A stretch of DNA of 64,000 nucleotides. It comes from Chimonanthus salicifolius (lineage: Eukaryota; Streptophyta; Magnoliopsida; Laurales; Calycanthaceae). Under the pieces are notes generated by a model. The model saw only the letters and a program-made list of their open reading frames with translations, made no database searches and had not been told where the DNA came from. Position numbers and translations under genes: made by a program. Location of the stretch: NCBI GenBank assembly GCA_013350335.1, contig CM023539.1, positions 16,890,223 through 16,954,222 on the forward strand. The letters run 5' to 3'. Position 1 is the stretch's first letter. Each line of letters begins with the position of its first letter. Positions 35,801 through 48,318 of this stretch are shown here, one piece after another.

Positions 35801-35865
35801 ATAAAAAATAAAAAAATACTCTGAAGTTACAGGAAAAAACGAGTGAAAAAGGGCGGGGCGTTACA
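32829..35865 (+). repeat. C 3' LTR (uninterrupted)
   Basis: 3037 bp. The first two bases are AG rather than TG, a point change. The end is gggcggggcgttaca, followed by the TSD ttttt. It holds the same modules as the 5' LTR: hairpins at about 33484, 33571, 33835, 33938, 34311, 34497 and 34653; the Met-box tctcatgcatggcat near 35038; and ctactgggcgcattgttctaacaccc near 35332. It preserves the empty target of A' at 35393-35397. Confidence 0.93.
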
Positions 35866-36366
35866 TTTTTCACTCATCGAAAATCAGAGTATATTTTTTT
35901 TTTTAAATAAAGAGTGAGAGAAAGAGCGGGACACCACAACGCGAACTAAGTCCGAGCTTCCAAAGCCCGACCCTTAACTGGCCAACCATAAGTGTGCGTG
36001 GACCAAGTCCAATAAAACGGTTCACACGTACTCAAGTTAAACATGCGGAATAATTCATAGATGCGGAAATATAATAGAATAATAATTATATTCCATTTTA
36101 GATAGTAAGGAGTCCATCACTTAAATTAAGTTAAAATATCCAAAATTAACATTCCAAACCATAACAAATATATCTACGTTATTACAGTCCCGAATGTTAG
36201 TTACTCAAATTACATTGTCCATGAATAACTTAAATAAAACGAAACTAAAACATCCAATATCTTAAGATTGGCTCCAACCTCGTTCCTCGTTCCGTCCATT
36301 CCCTGTGTCATCAACTAGTGTAGAAGTAGGGCATTAGACAACGCGCCCAGTAGGTACTCCAATTAG
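35866..36366 (-). repeat. D 5' LTR, second part
   Basis: After the TSD copy ttttt the D LTR resumes with cactcatcgaaaatcagag. It includes the conserved U5 hairpin (about 35948-35981), a TATA-like aatagaataataatta stretch (about 36075) and the caacgcgcccagtag block near 36340. It is broken at attag (36362-36366) by solo LTR E. Confidence 0.88.
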
Positions 36367-39300
36367 TGTAACGCTCCGCCCTCTCTGAGAAATCAGAGTC
36401 TAATTTTTTTTTTTTTAAAATAACAATATAATAACACCGGAAGAGAGCGGGCGGCGTCACGATGTGAGCTAAGTCCGAACTACCTAAGTCCGACCCTTAA
36501 CTGGCCACCCATGTGTGCATGGACTAACCCACGATAACAATCCACACATGGAACTAAGCAAGTTATGCAGAATAAACTAGACTAACTGCGGAATTAGACT
36601 GAATAGATAGCAAGTACAAGTCCTCAATTATTAAAATAACTTATCCAACCATCCATTGTCAATATCATAAACAAACCATAGCAAAGGTATCAACTTATTA
36701 CATGTCCATAAAAATGTAACTCATAAGACAGTAATATAAAAATCATTCCAACATCGAGCTCTTAAGCTTGGCTCCCCTCCTGATTATCAACCTTCTTTTT
36801 CCCCTTCCTTGTTCCTGCATTATCCTCTAAGGATAGAATTAGGGCGTTAGATCAACGCGCCCAGTAGGTTCCCGATCAGGGCTACCACATGGTTAGCTTA
36901 TAAAACATGCATATGTATCATAGTACATGATAATCAATAAAACGTCTGAAAACAAATGCTATGTATATGCACATGTAATGAGTCATACCCATCACAAGTC
37001 TACATAGCCATTATCTCAAGAAACTCTTACATCCAGTATGCTGGAGTAGTCCTCATTTCCTCCGGATGGGTAAACCAGAGTAATCCACATTTCCTCTGGG
37101 TAGGGTGCTTATGTCAAGTTAATCCAGAGTAATCCACATTTCCTCTGGATGGGATGCTTATGTCAAGTTAATCTAGAGTAATCCACATTTCCTCTGGATA
37201 GGATACTTATCATTATGTTGTTCCATTCCATCACCCCATGCCATGCATGAGATGTCAATGCATTTTATATCATTTGTAAATACATAACTCATCATTCAAA
37301 ACCACATTTGAAACATAATATCAAATACAACATATCTCATAAAAACATGATAAAACCAAATCATAATTGTAGTTACAAGTAGGTAGGAAACCTACTGAAG
37401 ATTCACTTCAGTGTTCGTTCTTTCTTTAACGTCACCCATTCACGACTAGCGTGCCGTCAAAGAGATCTGTCACCTTGTTCACATAAACCATGAATCAACT
37501 TTAATCCCAAGCATTTATGTTGATGGTGTTCGACCATACAACATGGCCGAACCACATCATCTAAGTTTGGTCCCTCATTTCATCTCTTGATTGTTACCCT
37601 TATTCACAAAACTGCCATTGCTACCAATACTTAGTTATAACATGCTTTTAACTTAAAAGACCACCGATTATTTCCATGAAATGGATTCATAAAACCCATA
37701 GTCATAGTCCATGGGGTTCGGCCATACATATGGCCGAACCACATTTGAACCTTCATGTCACAACTTAGCCATAGTAACCTCATGGTTCGGCCATGAAATG
37801 GGCCGACCCATGACTTGTCCAAATGTTCACTTGAAACCTTTTTTAAATACTTCATATTGTTCCATAATCTTCAAACTTGAAACCCTTTGATTCAACAAAA
37901 CAGTCCATATAAAATGGTCCATGGGGTTCGGCCATACACATGGCCGAACCCAATGGTTCCCTTGGCTCAATGGTCCCATCCTATGTACTTAACTTAGGCT
38001 CTACCATTTTAACCATGATCACTACATGGTTCAGCCATTCAATGGCTGACCCAAACAGTAACCATACTTCCATTTTAAATCACATAAGCACCCCATAAAA
38101 TGACCCATGGGGCTCGGCCATTCACATGGCCGAACCATATGGTCTTTTTGATGCAATTCTTCCAATAATCTTACATAATTTATCCACTGCATCTTAGCCA
38201 TACAAATAGTAGGACTCTGCCATCCATAGCCGACCCCGTAATAATAGCTTAATTCTATTTTACAATCCTTTACAATCTTCACACATGGTATGGTTTGTAG
38301 ACTTCAAAACCGTAAACTCAACCAAATGAATTTCATGGGGTTCGGCCAACCATGGTGGCCGAACCCAATGATATATTTCTACCATTTTACACAACCTTTA
38401 TCCAAGGTTAAATTCCTTGATACAATTGGTCAATCCATGGCCCAAAACATGACACTCAATTCATGATTTAACCTTTTCAAAACATGAATCTTAAACATCT
38501 ACAAGAGTCCAACACTTTCATGGTTTCATGTAACAAAGACCATCAAAATTAACCAATTCTTTTCATGGGGTTTGGCCATCCAAATTGGCCGAACCCAATG
38601 ATACATTTTTCATCACTTTTATGAAACACCATCCAAGGTCTAACCCTTGATGGATTCGGCCAAGCCATGGCCAAATCATGTTTCATTTATCCCATTTTAT
38701 TAAACAAAAATCCATGGAAATACTTACCAAATTCCAAGCTTTTCTTCTTGCCTTTGCTCTTTGCCTTCTTCCCTCTTATTTCCTTCTTTCTTCCTTAGCT
38801 TCTAGCTGAATTAGTGCTTGATCTATGATAAAAAACACCACTGCTGGTTCGGCCAAGGAGGGGTGTTCTTGAGGGAGAGAAAGAAGATGGAATTCTAAGG
38901 CTTTTCTTGGAATAAAATTCAGCCAAGTGGGGTGTGTCTTCCTTTTGTTAATCAGCCACCATAACCTCTCATTTCCCTCATAAAATCTTGCTCATACCAA
39001 TCGGATATTTGCTGCCAACCAATGCACCCATTGGCACCAGCCAATGCAACCTTTCAGCTCTCCATGTATCTCATCCAATTCCCCTTCATTTCCATTTAAA
39101 ACTTAGCATGGAAGCTCACACCACAAGTCCCCAACGTGTGGGACTTGTATTGTGTGGCTTGGGACCCAAGTAACTCTTCATCTCCCCTTTAACTCACTGA
39201 ACTTACAGCCCCTTTGATTTCCATTTTGCCTTACTCAACTCACAAGCCCAACTCACCACATTAAATGACACTCATTTAATGCACTTGAGTTAACTCATTT

Positions 39301-39821
39301 CTTAATTCCAAACCAACTCAATTCAGTCCCACTTAACCTGATTTAACTCACAAATGAGCTCATTTGAGGGCCCACACTGTCAGCCATGGTCAACATGGTC
39401 AATCCGACCCATTGGGTCCCCATTTAGCTTGTTGACCTGTTTTGACGCCATGACCCATTTATGGGTTGTTTTACCCATTTGCATTTGGTTTTCACATGTG
39501 CATCAAGCCTACCCATTTATGCTCCACTTAATTTCCAATCAATTCAGCTTAACCCCATTAAATTTGGGCTCACCCAATGGTCTAATAAGTCCATTATGAC
39601 ACATTGGGTCCCAATTGGATCCTTTGACCCAATTAACCATATTGACCCACTTTGATGTTCATTACCCATTCATGATAAATTGGCCCTTATAATATGTTCA
39701 TATGATCTTAATTTGAACAATGGGCCCCACCATTTCCTTATTTACAATCACATTTATTGAGTTCACCAATCCAAGGGCATTTTTGTAAATATTCATCTTA
39801 TTGAGAAATTAGGGTGTTACA
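36367..39821 (-). repeat. Solo LTR E
   Basis: Termini are tgtaacgctccgccc and gaaattagggtgttaca, 3455 bp, with a perfect TSD attag at 36362-36366 and 39822-39826. D LTR sequence resumes at 39827 (ggtcaacacatggattag). Hairpins are at about 37525, 37713, 37783, 37923, 38108, 38337 and 38568. Its tandem-repeat slot holds a different unit from those of families A and B. Confidence 0.94.
37028..37212 (-). repeat. 49-bp tandem repeat in E LTR, about 3.5 copies
   Basis: Units contain ccagagtaatccacatttcc, tctggatggg and tgcttatgtcaagttaat. Comparable points lie near 37075, 37124 and 37172. It takes the place held by the 63- or 74-bp repeats in B and A LTRs. Confidence 0.85.
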
Positions 39822-42633
39822 ATTAGGGTCAACACATGGATTAGTATAAAAATCCAATATAATACATCATGCCGTACTTGTAGAACATCGTATCGAAAAC
39901 AGTGTATGATAATAGAGATCCAATCATACAGATAAAAACCAGAAACATTGCATTATAATAGAGATCATAATCATGTTGATTCAATGCCATGCCATGGGTG
40001 TCATATGCCATGAGTCCCACCCATCACCCATATCACCAAAACATAGTATCCTCTTGATGGAAACTCCTCATCAAGGTATCCTCACGAATGCCTTACGGAC
40101 GCCCCGACGGAGCGTGGTCTCCAGTTACAACTCAATCATACATCCCTCTTGATGGAAAACTCCTCATCAAGGTATCCTCACGAATGCTTTTCGGACGCCC
40201 CGACGGAGCTTGGTCTCCGATTACATTTCATCCCTCCCATGCCATGCATGAGATGCAAATGCCAACATGCTATGTAATAATACAAATCATAGCATTTAAA
40301 ATTCCTCATTTGAAACATAACATTTGATACAAAATAACTCATTAAAATATGGATTAAAATCATCATACATATCCCATGGTTTCAATGAGGTAGGAATCCA
40401 ACCAATGACCAACTAATGTGTTCTTACATTTTCGTCTGAAAACCGCTCACCGATCATACACCGCTTGTGAGGTCCCGTTACCTTATTACATATCAATAAA
40501 TTAAAACAATGATCCCTTTTTATTTCCACCCATGTTTAAGTCCATAAACATGCCTTAGTGGGGTTCGGCCATACAACATTGCCGAACCTCACTCACTTGT
40601 TTTGGCTCCCTCTTTTGATTCATTAACCAATCATACATGAGTTAGTCATTTAGCATTAATAAAACCTGAGTCCACAAAACCTTCTCCATGGGGTTCGGCC
40701 ATACACCCGAACCCATGGTCCATCATTTTCACCATTTTTCCATCTTAGCTATTTATTATTTCCATAGTTAATCACTCCTTTTATCTATACATACTTAGGT
40801 CCATAACTGATCCATAATCATAGATCCACAAATGATTCATTAATCATAACATAAAACCCTAATAGATCCCTCCATTCCTTGGCTTGATCCTTCATTCATT
40901 TAAATATGCATAGTTCCATAATGTCCATAAGAATGGTTCATGGGGTTCGGCCATACAACATGGCCGAACCCATGATGTCTTTTTTCATCCTCCTTAAATC
41001 ATTTACAATATTATATCCATAACCCAAGTCCCTCCATGGGGGTTTAACCATACACTTTGGTTCATCCTTTTAGATCATCATTAACCATATTTAAAACCTA
41101 TTAACATTGCCAACATTCCCCCATCATTTTCATGATCCAAAACATCCAAGTCCATCAATATCTCTCCATGGGGTTCGGCCATACACCATGGCCGAACCCA
41201 TGGTCCATGGTTCTTTACCCTTTTCAACATTTGAGATCATTTAAAAATCAATAACATTTCTCCATTATTTCCTTCCTTTAAAACCTTTTAAATCACTAAC
41301 ACCCTTCCATGGGGTTCGGCCATACAACATGGCCGAACCCTATGGTTCATCACTTTCTCTTTTAAAAATCATACCTCCAAGATTTAATCCTTTGATGGGG
41401 TTCGGCCATACATCATGGCCGAACCTCATCCACCCCTTTTTGTTGTCCTTGATGGTTCTCATACATATAAATTAGGGTTTGGCCATGGGCAAGGGCGAAA
41501 CCATGATCCTTGATCATTCACCATTTCCTACATGGGACGTGCATAAGTCCATAGCCAAAACAAGATTAGGGTTCGGCCCTTTCTCCTTGACCATTTTTTT
41601 CTTACTTCTTAAAATCTCATCAAGTACTTACCGATTCAGCGACTCCACCGATTTCTTTCACTCCTTCTTACTCCTTCGATCTTCTCCCTCCTTAGCCTCT
41701 TCTTCCTCCTTGATCTTTGTCCGAGAGTGAGCTTGAGAGGTCTTGAGATGAAAACCCAAGAAGAGGGTTCAGCCAAAGAGTGTAGGTTTGAGAGAGAGAG
41801 AGGAGCTTGAGATAGAAAACTCTAAGTCCTTTCTCCTTTGTCTTTGAGAGAGGGTCGGCCTTGAGTGAGAGGGAGTGAGATGAAAACCAAGTCTTGTCTT
41901 GTTCAATGAGAGTGGTCGGCCAAGGGTGGTGTCCTTTGGTTGATACCCCTTTGTAACCACTATGACTCTTCACCTCCTCATTAATACTATCTTTGGGGGT
42001 TTCATCCCACGAGATGAAACTCCCAACCGTTTGCCCCTTGGGTTTCCATCTTGAGATGGAAACCCTCCATCTCTCCAACGTGTATGCCTTGTGTAACAAC
42101 CAAAAACCCTTCACCTCCTCATTAATGATCCATTTGGAGTTTCATCCCATGAGACTCCCACCTCCCCCAACGTGTGTACTCTTGGGATTGGTCTTATGAG
42201 ATGCAACTCTCCATCTTCCCACTCCACTCACTTAAAAATGAAAGTCCCATTAACTTCCCATTCAACTCATCTCTTTAACTCAACTCATATCTTTAATTCA
42301 ACTCATTTAACTCATTTAAAATCAACTTAATTACTTGATTCCATTTCCAATTTAATTCAGCCACAATTTAATTAAGCTTGAACTCACTTAGTGGTCGACC
42401 AAGTCAACCATGACCCATTGGGTCTCAATTGGGCATTTGACCCAATTGACAACTTTGTCCCAATTAAATAAATCTTACCCATTTATTTCAATTGAACATT
42501 ATCCACAATCTGTTGGGTCTTAATTGGGCAATTGACCCATCACCTCACCCATCTATGGTCCATCTCCATTAATTCACAAATTAAATGGGTAATTCCATAC
42601 TTATTCATAAATTGAAAAATCTGGGGTGTTACA
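39822..42633 (-). repeat. D 5' LTR, third part
   Basis: It runs from the TSD copy attag to the LTR terminus aaatctggggtgttaca (42633). The three pieces together make about 3.3 kb. A two-copy tandem repeat (cctcttgatggaaa, ctcctcatcaaggtatcctc, acgaatgc, cggacgccccgacggagc) lies at about 40050-40225. Hairpins are at about 40560, 40691, 40945, 41168, 41310 and 41397, and a GGTTTCATC hairpin at about 41995-42022. The next bases are integrase coding of G, so D inserted there. The expected TSD is catac (42634-42638), with its partner outside the window. Confidence 0.9.
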
Positions 42634-43975
42634 CATACCAGAATGGGAATTACGACCTGGACAAGGTTTCTCATTCCGAGGCAGCACATATTGCCTCAAA
42701 ACTGCAGAAGAGAAGTTGTTGATCGAAGCTCATCAAAAAAACTCTCTAATCATCCGGGTAGCACCAGAATGTACCATGATCTGAAAAGACATTTTTCGTG
42801 GCGTGGATTCAAAAGAGACGTGGCTGACTTTGTTTCTCATTGCCTTACTTGTCAACAAGTCAAGACAGAACATCATAAGCCGCCAGGATTGCTCAAACCC
42901 TTACTAATGCCAAAATGGAAATAGGAATATATCTCCATGGACTTTGTGATAGGACTGCCAAGGTCATCAAAAGGTAACGATGCAATATGGGTAGTGGTGG
43001 ACCGTCTGACCAAGTTTGTACATTTTCTCCTAATCAAGATGACAGACTCGTCTGAGACTTTGGGACGGCGGTATATTAAAGACATCATCGGTTACATGGT
43101 ATACCAAGGAGTATTGTGTCCGATAGAGATGGTCGACTTACCGGCAGGGTGTGGCAGAGCATGCAGTCAACTATAGGAACAAGTTTATTAATCAGCACAA
43201 CTTTCCATCCACAAACTGACGATCAGTCGGTACACACAAGACAAACGTTGGAGGATATGCTAAGAGCCTGCATGTTAGACTTCAAGGGTAGTTGGGAAGA
43301 TCATCTACCACTGGTTGAGTTCTCATACAACAATAGTTACCTGGCAAGCCTCATGATGGCTCCATATGAGGCATTGTATGGAAGACCCTGTAGAGCACCA
43401 GTGTGTTGGACAAAGGCCGGAGAGCCTGCACTTATTGGACCTGAGCTAGTTGTAGAGACCACAGAATAAATTAAGGTGATACGACAACATCTGCTCACAG
43501 TGCAGAGTCGTCAGAAGAGCTATGCTGACAAGAGAAGGAGACTCCTTGAGTTTGAAGTGGGAGACCTAGTGTTCTTGAAGGTCTCGCCACGAAAGGGATA
43601 CATGAGATTTGGGAAGAAAGGAAAGCTGTCACCCAGATTTGTAGGACCCTTTCCACTCCATGAGAGGATAGGGGAAGTGGCCTATCGTCTGATACTCCCT
43701 CCACAGTTGTCATCACTACACGATGTGTTCCATGTTTCTATGTTGAGGAAGTACAATCCTGACCCCTCGCACGTGCTGAATGTGCAAGACATAGAGATGC
43801 AAAGCGACGTATCTTACGTCGAAAGGCATGTCTGAGTGATTGAGACCGAACAAAGGGTGTTACGGAACCGAGCAATTTCGTTCGTCAAAGTGGTATGGGA
43901 TCGACATGGTAATGAGGAAGCCACTTGGGAACTTGAATCCGAAATGAGAACAGCTCATCTTGAGTTATTTGTGTA
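42634..43975 (+). pseudogene. pol: G pol: integrase and chromodomain remnant
   Basis: Coding starts abruptly in the integrase N-terminal region, directly after the D LTR. It shows [23 protein letters not shown], then [19 protein letters not shown] and a frameshifted region over the VSDRDGR motif (43100-43130). [35 protein letters not shown] and a chromodomain-like tail (ATWELESEMRTAH at about 43918-43960) follow. At least two frameshifts and stops at about 43467 and 43833 disable it. Its 5' part lies beyond the left edge, separated by element D. Confidence 0.88.
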
Positions 43976-44036
43976 ATTTGTTTGAAGTCCTACTTCGCTC
44001 GATTTTCGGGATGAAAATTTCAAAAGAGGGTAATAT
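43976..44036 (+). other. G polypurine tract and 3' untranslated segment
   Basis: gattttcgggatgaaaattt then caaaagagggtaatatt, next to the LTR start. Confidence 0.65.
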
Positions 44037-44534
44037 TTTAACACCCCGGATTTTCATTACCTATAAATATATTGGATTGGACTATTTGAATTACAAATTT
44101 ATTGAATTTAAGATTAAAATAGTTGAAATGGATCTAAGATGGGTAAGGAATTTGGTCAATTACCCAATTAAGACTCAATGGGTTATGGAGGAGCTTAATT
44201 TTGAAGTAATGGGGCAAGTTTAATTATATTATTTGAATGGAATAATTAATGTGTTAAAATCCACCTCATCAAGTGAGGTGGCACGTATGTAACGTGGCAT
44301 TGCCATGTGGCATGCGTGGAAGCCAGCTAGACGAGGTGCCACATCAGCAAATGATATGGCCAAGATGGGACCCACGTGCCATGTGGTGAAAAAGTCACCA
44401 CATGCATGGTCGGCTATGTCTTGGTTGACTTGGTCAACCACTAATGAGTTCAAATGAATTAAGTGTTTTAGGGGAGTAGCTTGAGTTGAGAAGATGGAGA
44501 GTCTCCATCTCAAGGTGACTCGATGGAAGTCAAA
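44037..44534 (+). repeat. G 3' LTR, first part
   Basis: It starts tttaacaccccggattttc (TG changed to TT), close to the start of the C LTR. It contains the palindrome ccacctcatcaagtgaggtgg-type at 44261-44281, a gcatgcgtgg/catgtggc-rich stretch and ggttgacttggtcaacc near 44423. It is broken at tcaaa (44530-44534) by element H. Confidence 0.82.
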
Positions 44535-47500
44535 TGTAACACCCCGCCCTTTTCACTCTAATTTTCAGAGTTTATTTTTTTTTTAAATATAATAAACATG
44601 TGATCGGGACGGAGTGTCATGACGCGAGTTAAGTTCGGATCTCTAAATCCGAACCTTAACTGACCAAGCCCATGTGCGTATGAACTAAGTCCATAAAACT
44701 GATCCGCACATGGTACAAATACAACTTGCGGAAATAATTTAGTCTTAAACTAACTGGGGTTATAATAGATCCTAAGACTAATCCATTTTTAACTTCAGAT
44801 AGCAAGTACATAGTTTATTCTCCAAAATTACTAATCAATCTAAACTAATCGCTCAATCAAACCATCCAACTTAAAACAAACCATAACATCTATCTTAACT
44901 ACTTATTACAAACCAACATAACTAGTTACCAAATTACATTGTCCAAATTCAAATAACAAATCCGTAAATAGTCCATTCATAATGCCCGAGCTCCTATGCT
45001 TGGTTTTCGTCTCGATCCACGTTCTTCCCTTTCCCTGCGTCATCCACTAAGGATATAGATAAGGCGTTAGATCAACGCGCCCAGTAGTTTTTCCGAATAG
45101 GGCTACCACATGGTTAGTCAAAAACATGCAAATAATATAATAATAATACATGTGTGACAAATTCCATAAAAACATGCTATGTATGAAATGAACATGTAAT
45201 GAGTCCCACCCATCACCATTCAACATAGCCATCACTTGACGGGATTCTCATCGTCAAGGTAACCCACAGTGGTCTTTCGAACGCCCTGACGGAGTGTGGC
45301 CTCCGGATTCCTCCTGATGGGATTCTCATCATCAGGATACCCTACAGTGGTCTTTCGAACGCTCCGATGGAATGTGGCCTCCGGTTACAACACCATCATC
45401 CCATGCCATGCATGAGATGTCTATGCAAACATTTCATTTAGAAACATAACTTTACAATCATATAAGTTATCGAAATCAACATAAAACAGCATATGAAATT
45501 GTGGTTATAATAAAGGTAGGAAACCTACTCTAGTTTACTTTGTTTGACCCTTCCTTTGAACCGTCTTCCAATCACGGCTTTGTACACCGTTCTAGATATC
45601 CAAATACCCTATGTACATGGCAGCAAGTTAATCATTTGACCATATGATTCTAATTTGATTTAAATCCCAAAAATCCACTTTGTGGGGTTCGGCCATATCC
45701 CATGGCCGAACCTCACCCATTTAAACCTTGGTAACTCTTTTATTTAATTAATACCATCTAAGTATCCCAAACTTTCAAATGACCCTTGGTAGGGTTCGGC
45801 CATACTACATGGCCGAACCTTACCACCTTAGGTTTTGGCTCATAAGTCCATTCATTTGATCATTTCATCTTTTCATCCATATTTACGATAAGGCCCCTAT
45901 ACTAACCCTTTGTTTAATTTTGTCTTAGAAAACAAAGTCCATCAACAAACCATCTTAGTACTAAGTCCATAATTGATGTGATTTCCATCTTCTTGAAAGC
46001 CAAACAAAACAATCAAATACTTACATGGGGTTCGGCCATCCAAGGTGGCCGAACCCTATGTCCATGTTTTGGTCCTTTTAAACAAGTTTTTGGTCTCATT
46101 TAGACATAGGATAACTTTATAATGTTATCATGTTTTTACCCTTCAAAACCATCCAATAAGCCCATCACTTTGTATGATTTCCATTTGTAAAACTCAATCC
46201 AAATATCCACATAACAGTCCATGGGGTTTGGCCATACATATGGCCGAACCCTATGGTTCTTGGTGTAATTATTCCAACCTTTGTCCATGGTTTTAATCCA
46301 CAATTTAACCATAGTATTAATATGGTTCAGCCAAGCCATAGTTACCTAAAAACAGTAAGCTTATCTTCACTTTAAATCCTTTAAAATCTTCATTAACTAC
46401 TATGGATTTTATCCCTCAAACTCCACTAAGAATCACCAAGTTTTTCCATGGGGTTCGGCCATCCAAAGGGGCCGAACCCTATGGTCCATATTTTATCATT
46501 TAAACATCATAATTCTAGATTAAATTCCTTGATGTGTTCGGCCAATCCATAGCCCAACACATGACACTCAAAACCATAATTTTAAAACTTTTCAAAGCAT
46601 GCAATCAATTTAACTTAGCATCCAAATTAATCCATTCTTTTCATGGGGTTTGGCCATCCCATGTGGCCGAACCCTATAACCATTTTTTTTTATCTTATTC
46701 ATGCACTTCCAACTAATATCTAACCCTTGTTAGATTCGGCCATCCAATGGCCGGATCATGATTTAAAAATTGTTTATCGAAAACCTACTGTTTCCGCGAC
46801 TCCTCCAATTGATCTTCACTCCGGCTTGTTCCTTTCCCTTTCTTCGCCTCTCCTTCTTCTTGATTCCTTGATGGTCAAGGACTGATTAAACAACCAGCTG
46901 CTGCTCTAATTTTTGAAATGTAGACAACGGCAAAGAGGTAGAGAGATAGAAAGAATTTTGGCTTTGGATGAGAAACCTTGATGCCCCCTCCTTTGCTCAA
47001 TGTATACTTTTGTCTTGGTGAAAGAAAGCAACCAAGGACTGGTTGCAAATCAGTGACCAGCTGCTGTTCTTGGTATTTGGTGAGATGATAACAGTCCAAG
47101 GAAAAGAGAGATAGAGAGAGTAAAATGAAAAAGCCCTTTGTTTAACCAAAATCATCCCAAGGTTAATTCAGCCCTTGTGTAACTCCCATCCTTAATCAAA
47201 GTTCTTTCTGTTACTTGGGGGTTTCATCTATGAAATGAAACACCCCAAGCAACCAACGTCTCCTTGCATGGTTATGGGTGTAACCTCCTCAAATCCCATT
47301 CATTTCTTAATACCTCCCTTGGGGGTTTCATCTTTGAGATAAAACTCCAAGGGTACCCAACGGCTTATCTTGCTGTATACATTAGTGTAATCTCCACCTT
47401 TACCTCCTTCTCATTAACAACTCAAATGCGGTTTCATCTTAAGATGGAATCCTTCCCCTTCCTTCAACGTGTAAGCTATGATTTAAATTTGAAATGCCAA

Positions 47501-48256
47501 AAACCTCTTTGTGTAATAACACCAAACAGCAACTCCATTTATTCTCCAACCTTGGAGTTACATGCATGCATTATCTACCCATCTATTCGCTGTCCTTTGA
47601 AGACCCAAACAATGTACTCTAACCATTTCCAACGTGCATACACTTTGCATTTGAAATAATCCTCCCACCTCCAACGTCTCCCATGTACTTTCAAAATGTA
47701 ACTCTCATTTCCTTTATCACTTAATTGGGAGTTACATGCACGGTAATACCTCCCATGCAGCCAACGTTTATTGTGTTAAAACCTACCACCAGCCCACACC
47801 ACCATCTTACACACACTTTACTCACTAAAATAATTATTCCATCTAACTCATGTATTTAACTCACCCAAACTTAACTCATTTATTTTATGTGACTCAACTA
47901 ATAATTTCCACTCAACTAAACTCCAACATTTATTTCAACTCAAACAAACTCAAATATTTAATAAACTAAAACCACTTAAGCTTTGAGCTCACTCATGATT
48001 AATCATGCCCATTTCAACCCATTGGGTCCCATTTAGCCATTTTAACCCATTTAACTAAATTTGACACAATTATAATTCTTGACCCGTTTAAGTTCATCTT
48101 ATCCATTTATTTGTTTTGTAATCAAAACAACTAACCATTGGGTCTTGTTTGAACCATTGACCCATTTAAATTCAACTCAAATATATCACAATGGCAATTT
48201 CGTAAATATGAATAAATTCATATAAATTGATAACTTTGAAATTCCAGGGTGTTACA
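44535..48256 (-). repeat. H 3' LTR
   Basis: Hairpins at about 45682, 45792, 46026, 46224, 46450, 46643 and 46733; 74-bp repeats at 45235-45390; GGTTTCATC hairpins near 47217 and 47322; and the U5 hairpin at about 44625-44660. An open 131-codon stretch at 47264-47659 recurs in the other LTR (56094-56489). It spans hairpin sequence and resembles no protein I know. Confidence 0.95.
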
Positions 48257-48300
48257 ATACAATACTCTTTTTATAATTTTCGTCCCGAAAATCGAACGAA
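48257..48300 (-). other. H polypurine tract and 3' untranslated segment
   Basis: The minus strand reads gattttcgggacgaaaatta then taaaaagagtattgtat, then the LTR start TGTAACACC. Confidence 0.7.
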
Positions 48301-48318
48301 GTAGGATTTCAAAATAAA

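Larger units (their letters stand above)
13035..35865 (+). mobile_element. Complete-structure Ty3/gypsy element C with nested solo LTRs
   Basis: 5' LTR 13035-15577 plus 23460-23924, PBS 23927-23938, gag-pol 24200 to about 32765, polypurine tract, 3' LTR 32829-35865. Removing the solo LTRs A' (with B' inside it) and A'' gives an element of roughly 10.9 kb with LTRs of about 3.0 kb. The two C LTRs look closely alike along their whole length (for example 13468-13677 against 33260-33469). Pol has several stops and a frameshift, so C is inactive as a protein source. Confidence 0.92.

Noticed and set aside
47264..47659. 131-codon open frame, repeated at 56094-56489
   Set aside because: It is again an LTR pair of one element, it reads through hairpin sequence, and related A LTRs do not keep the frame.
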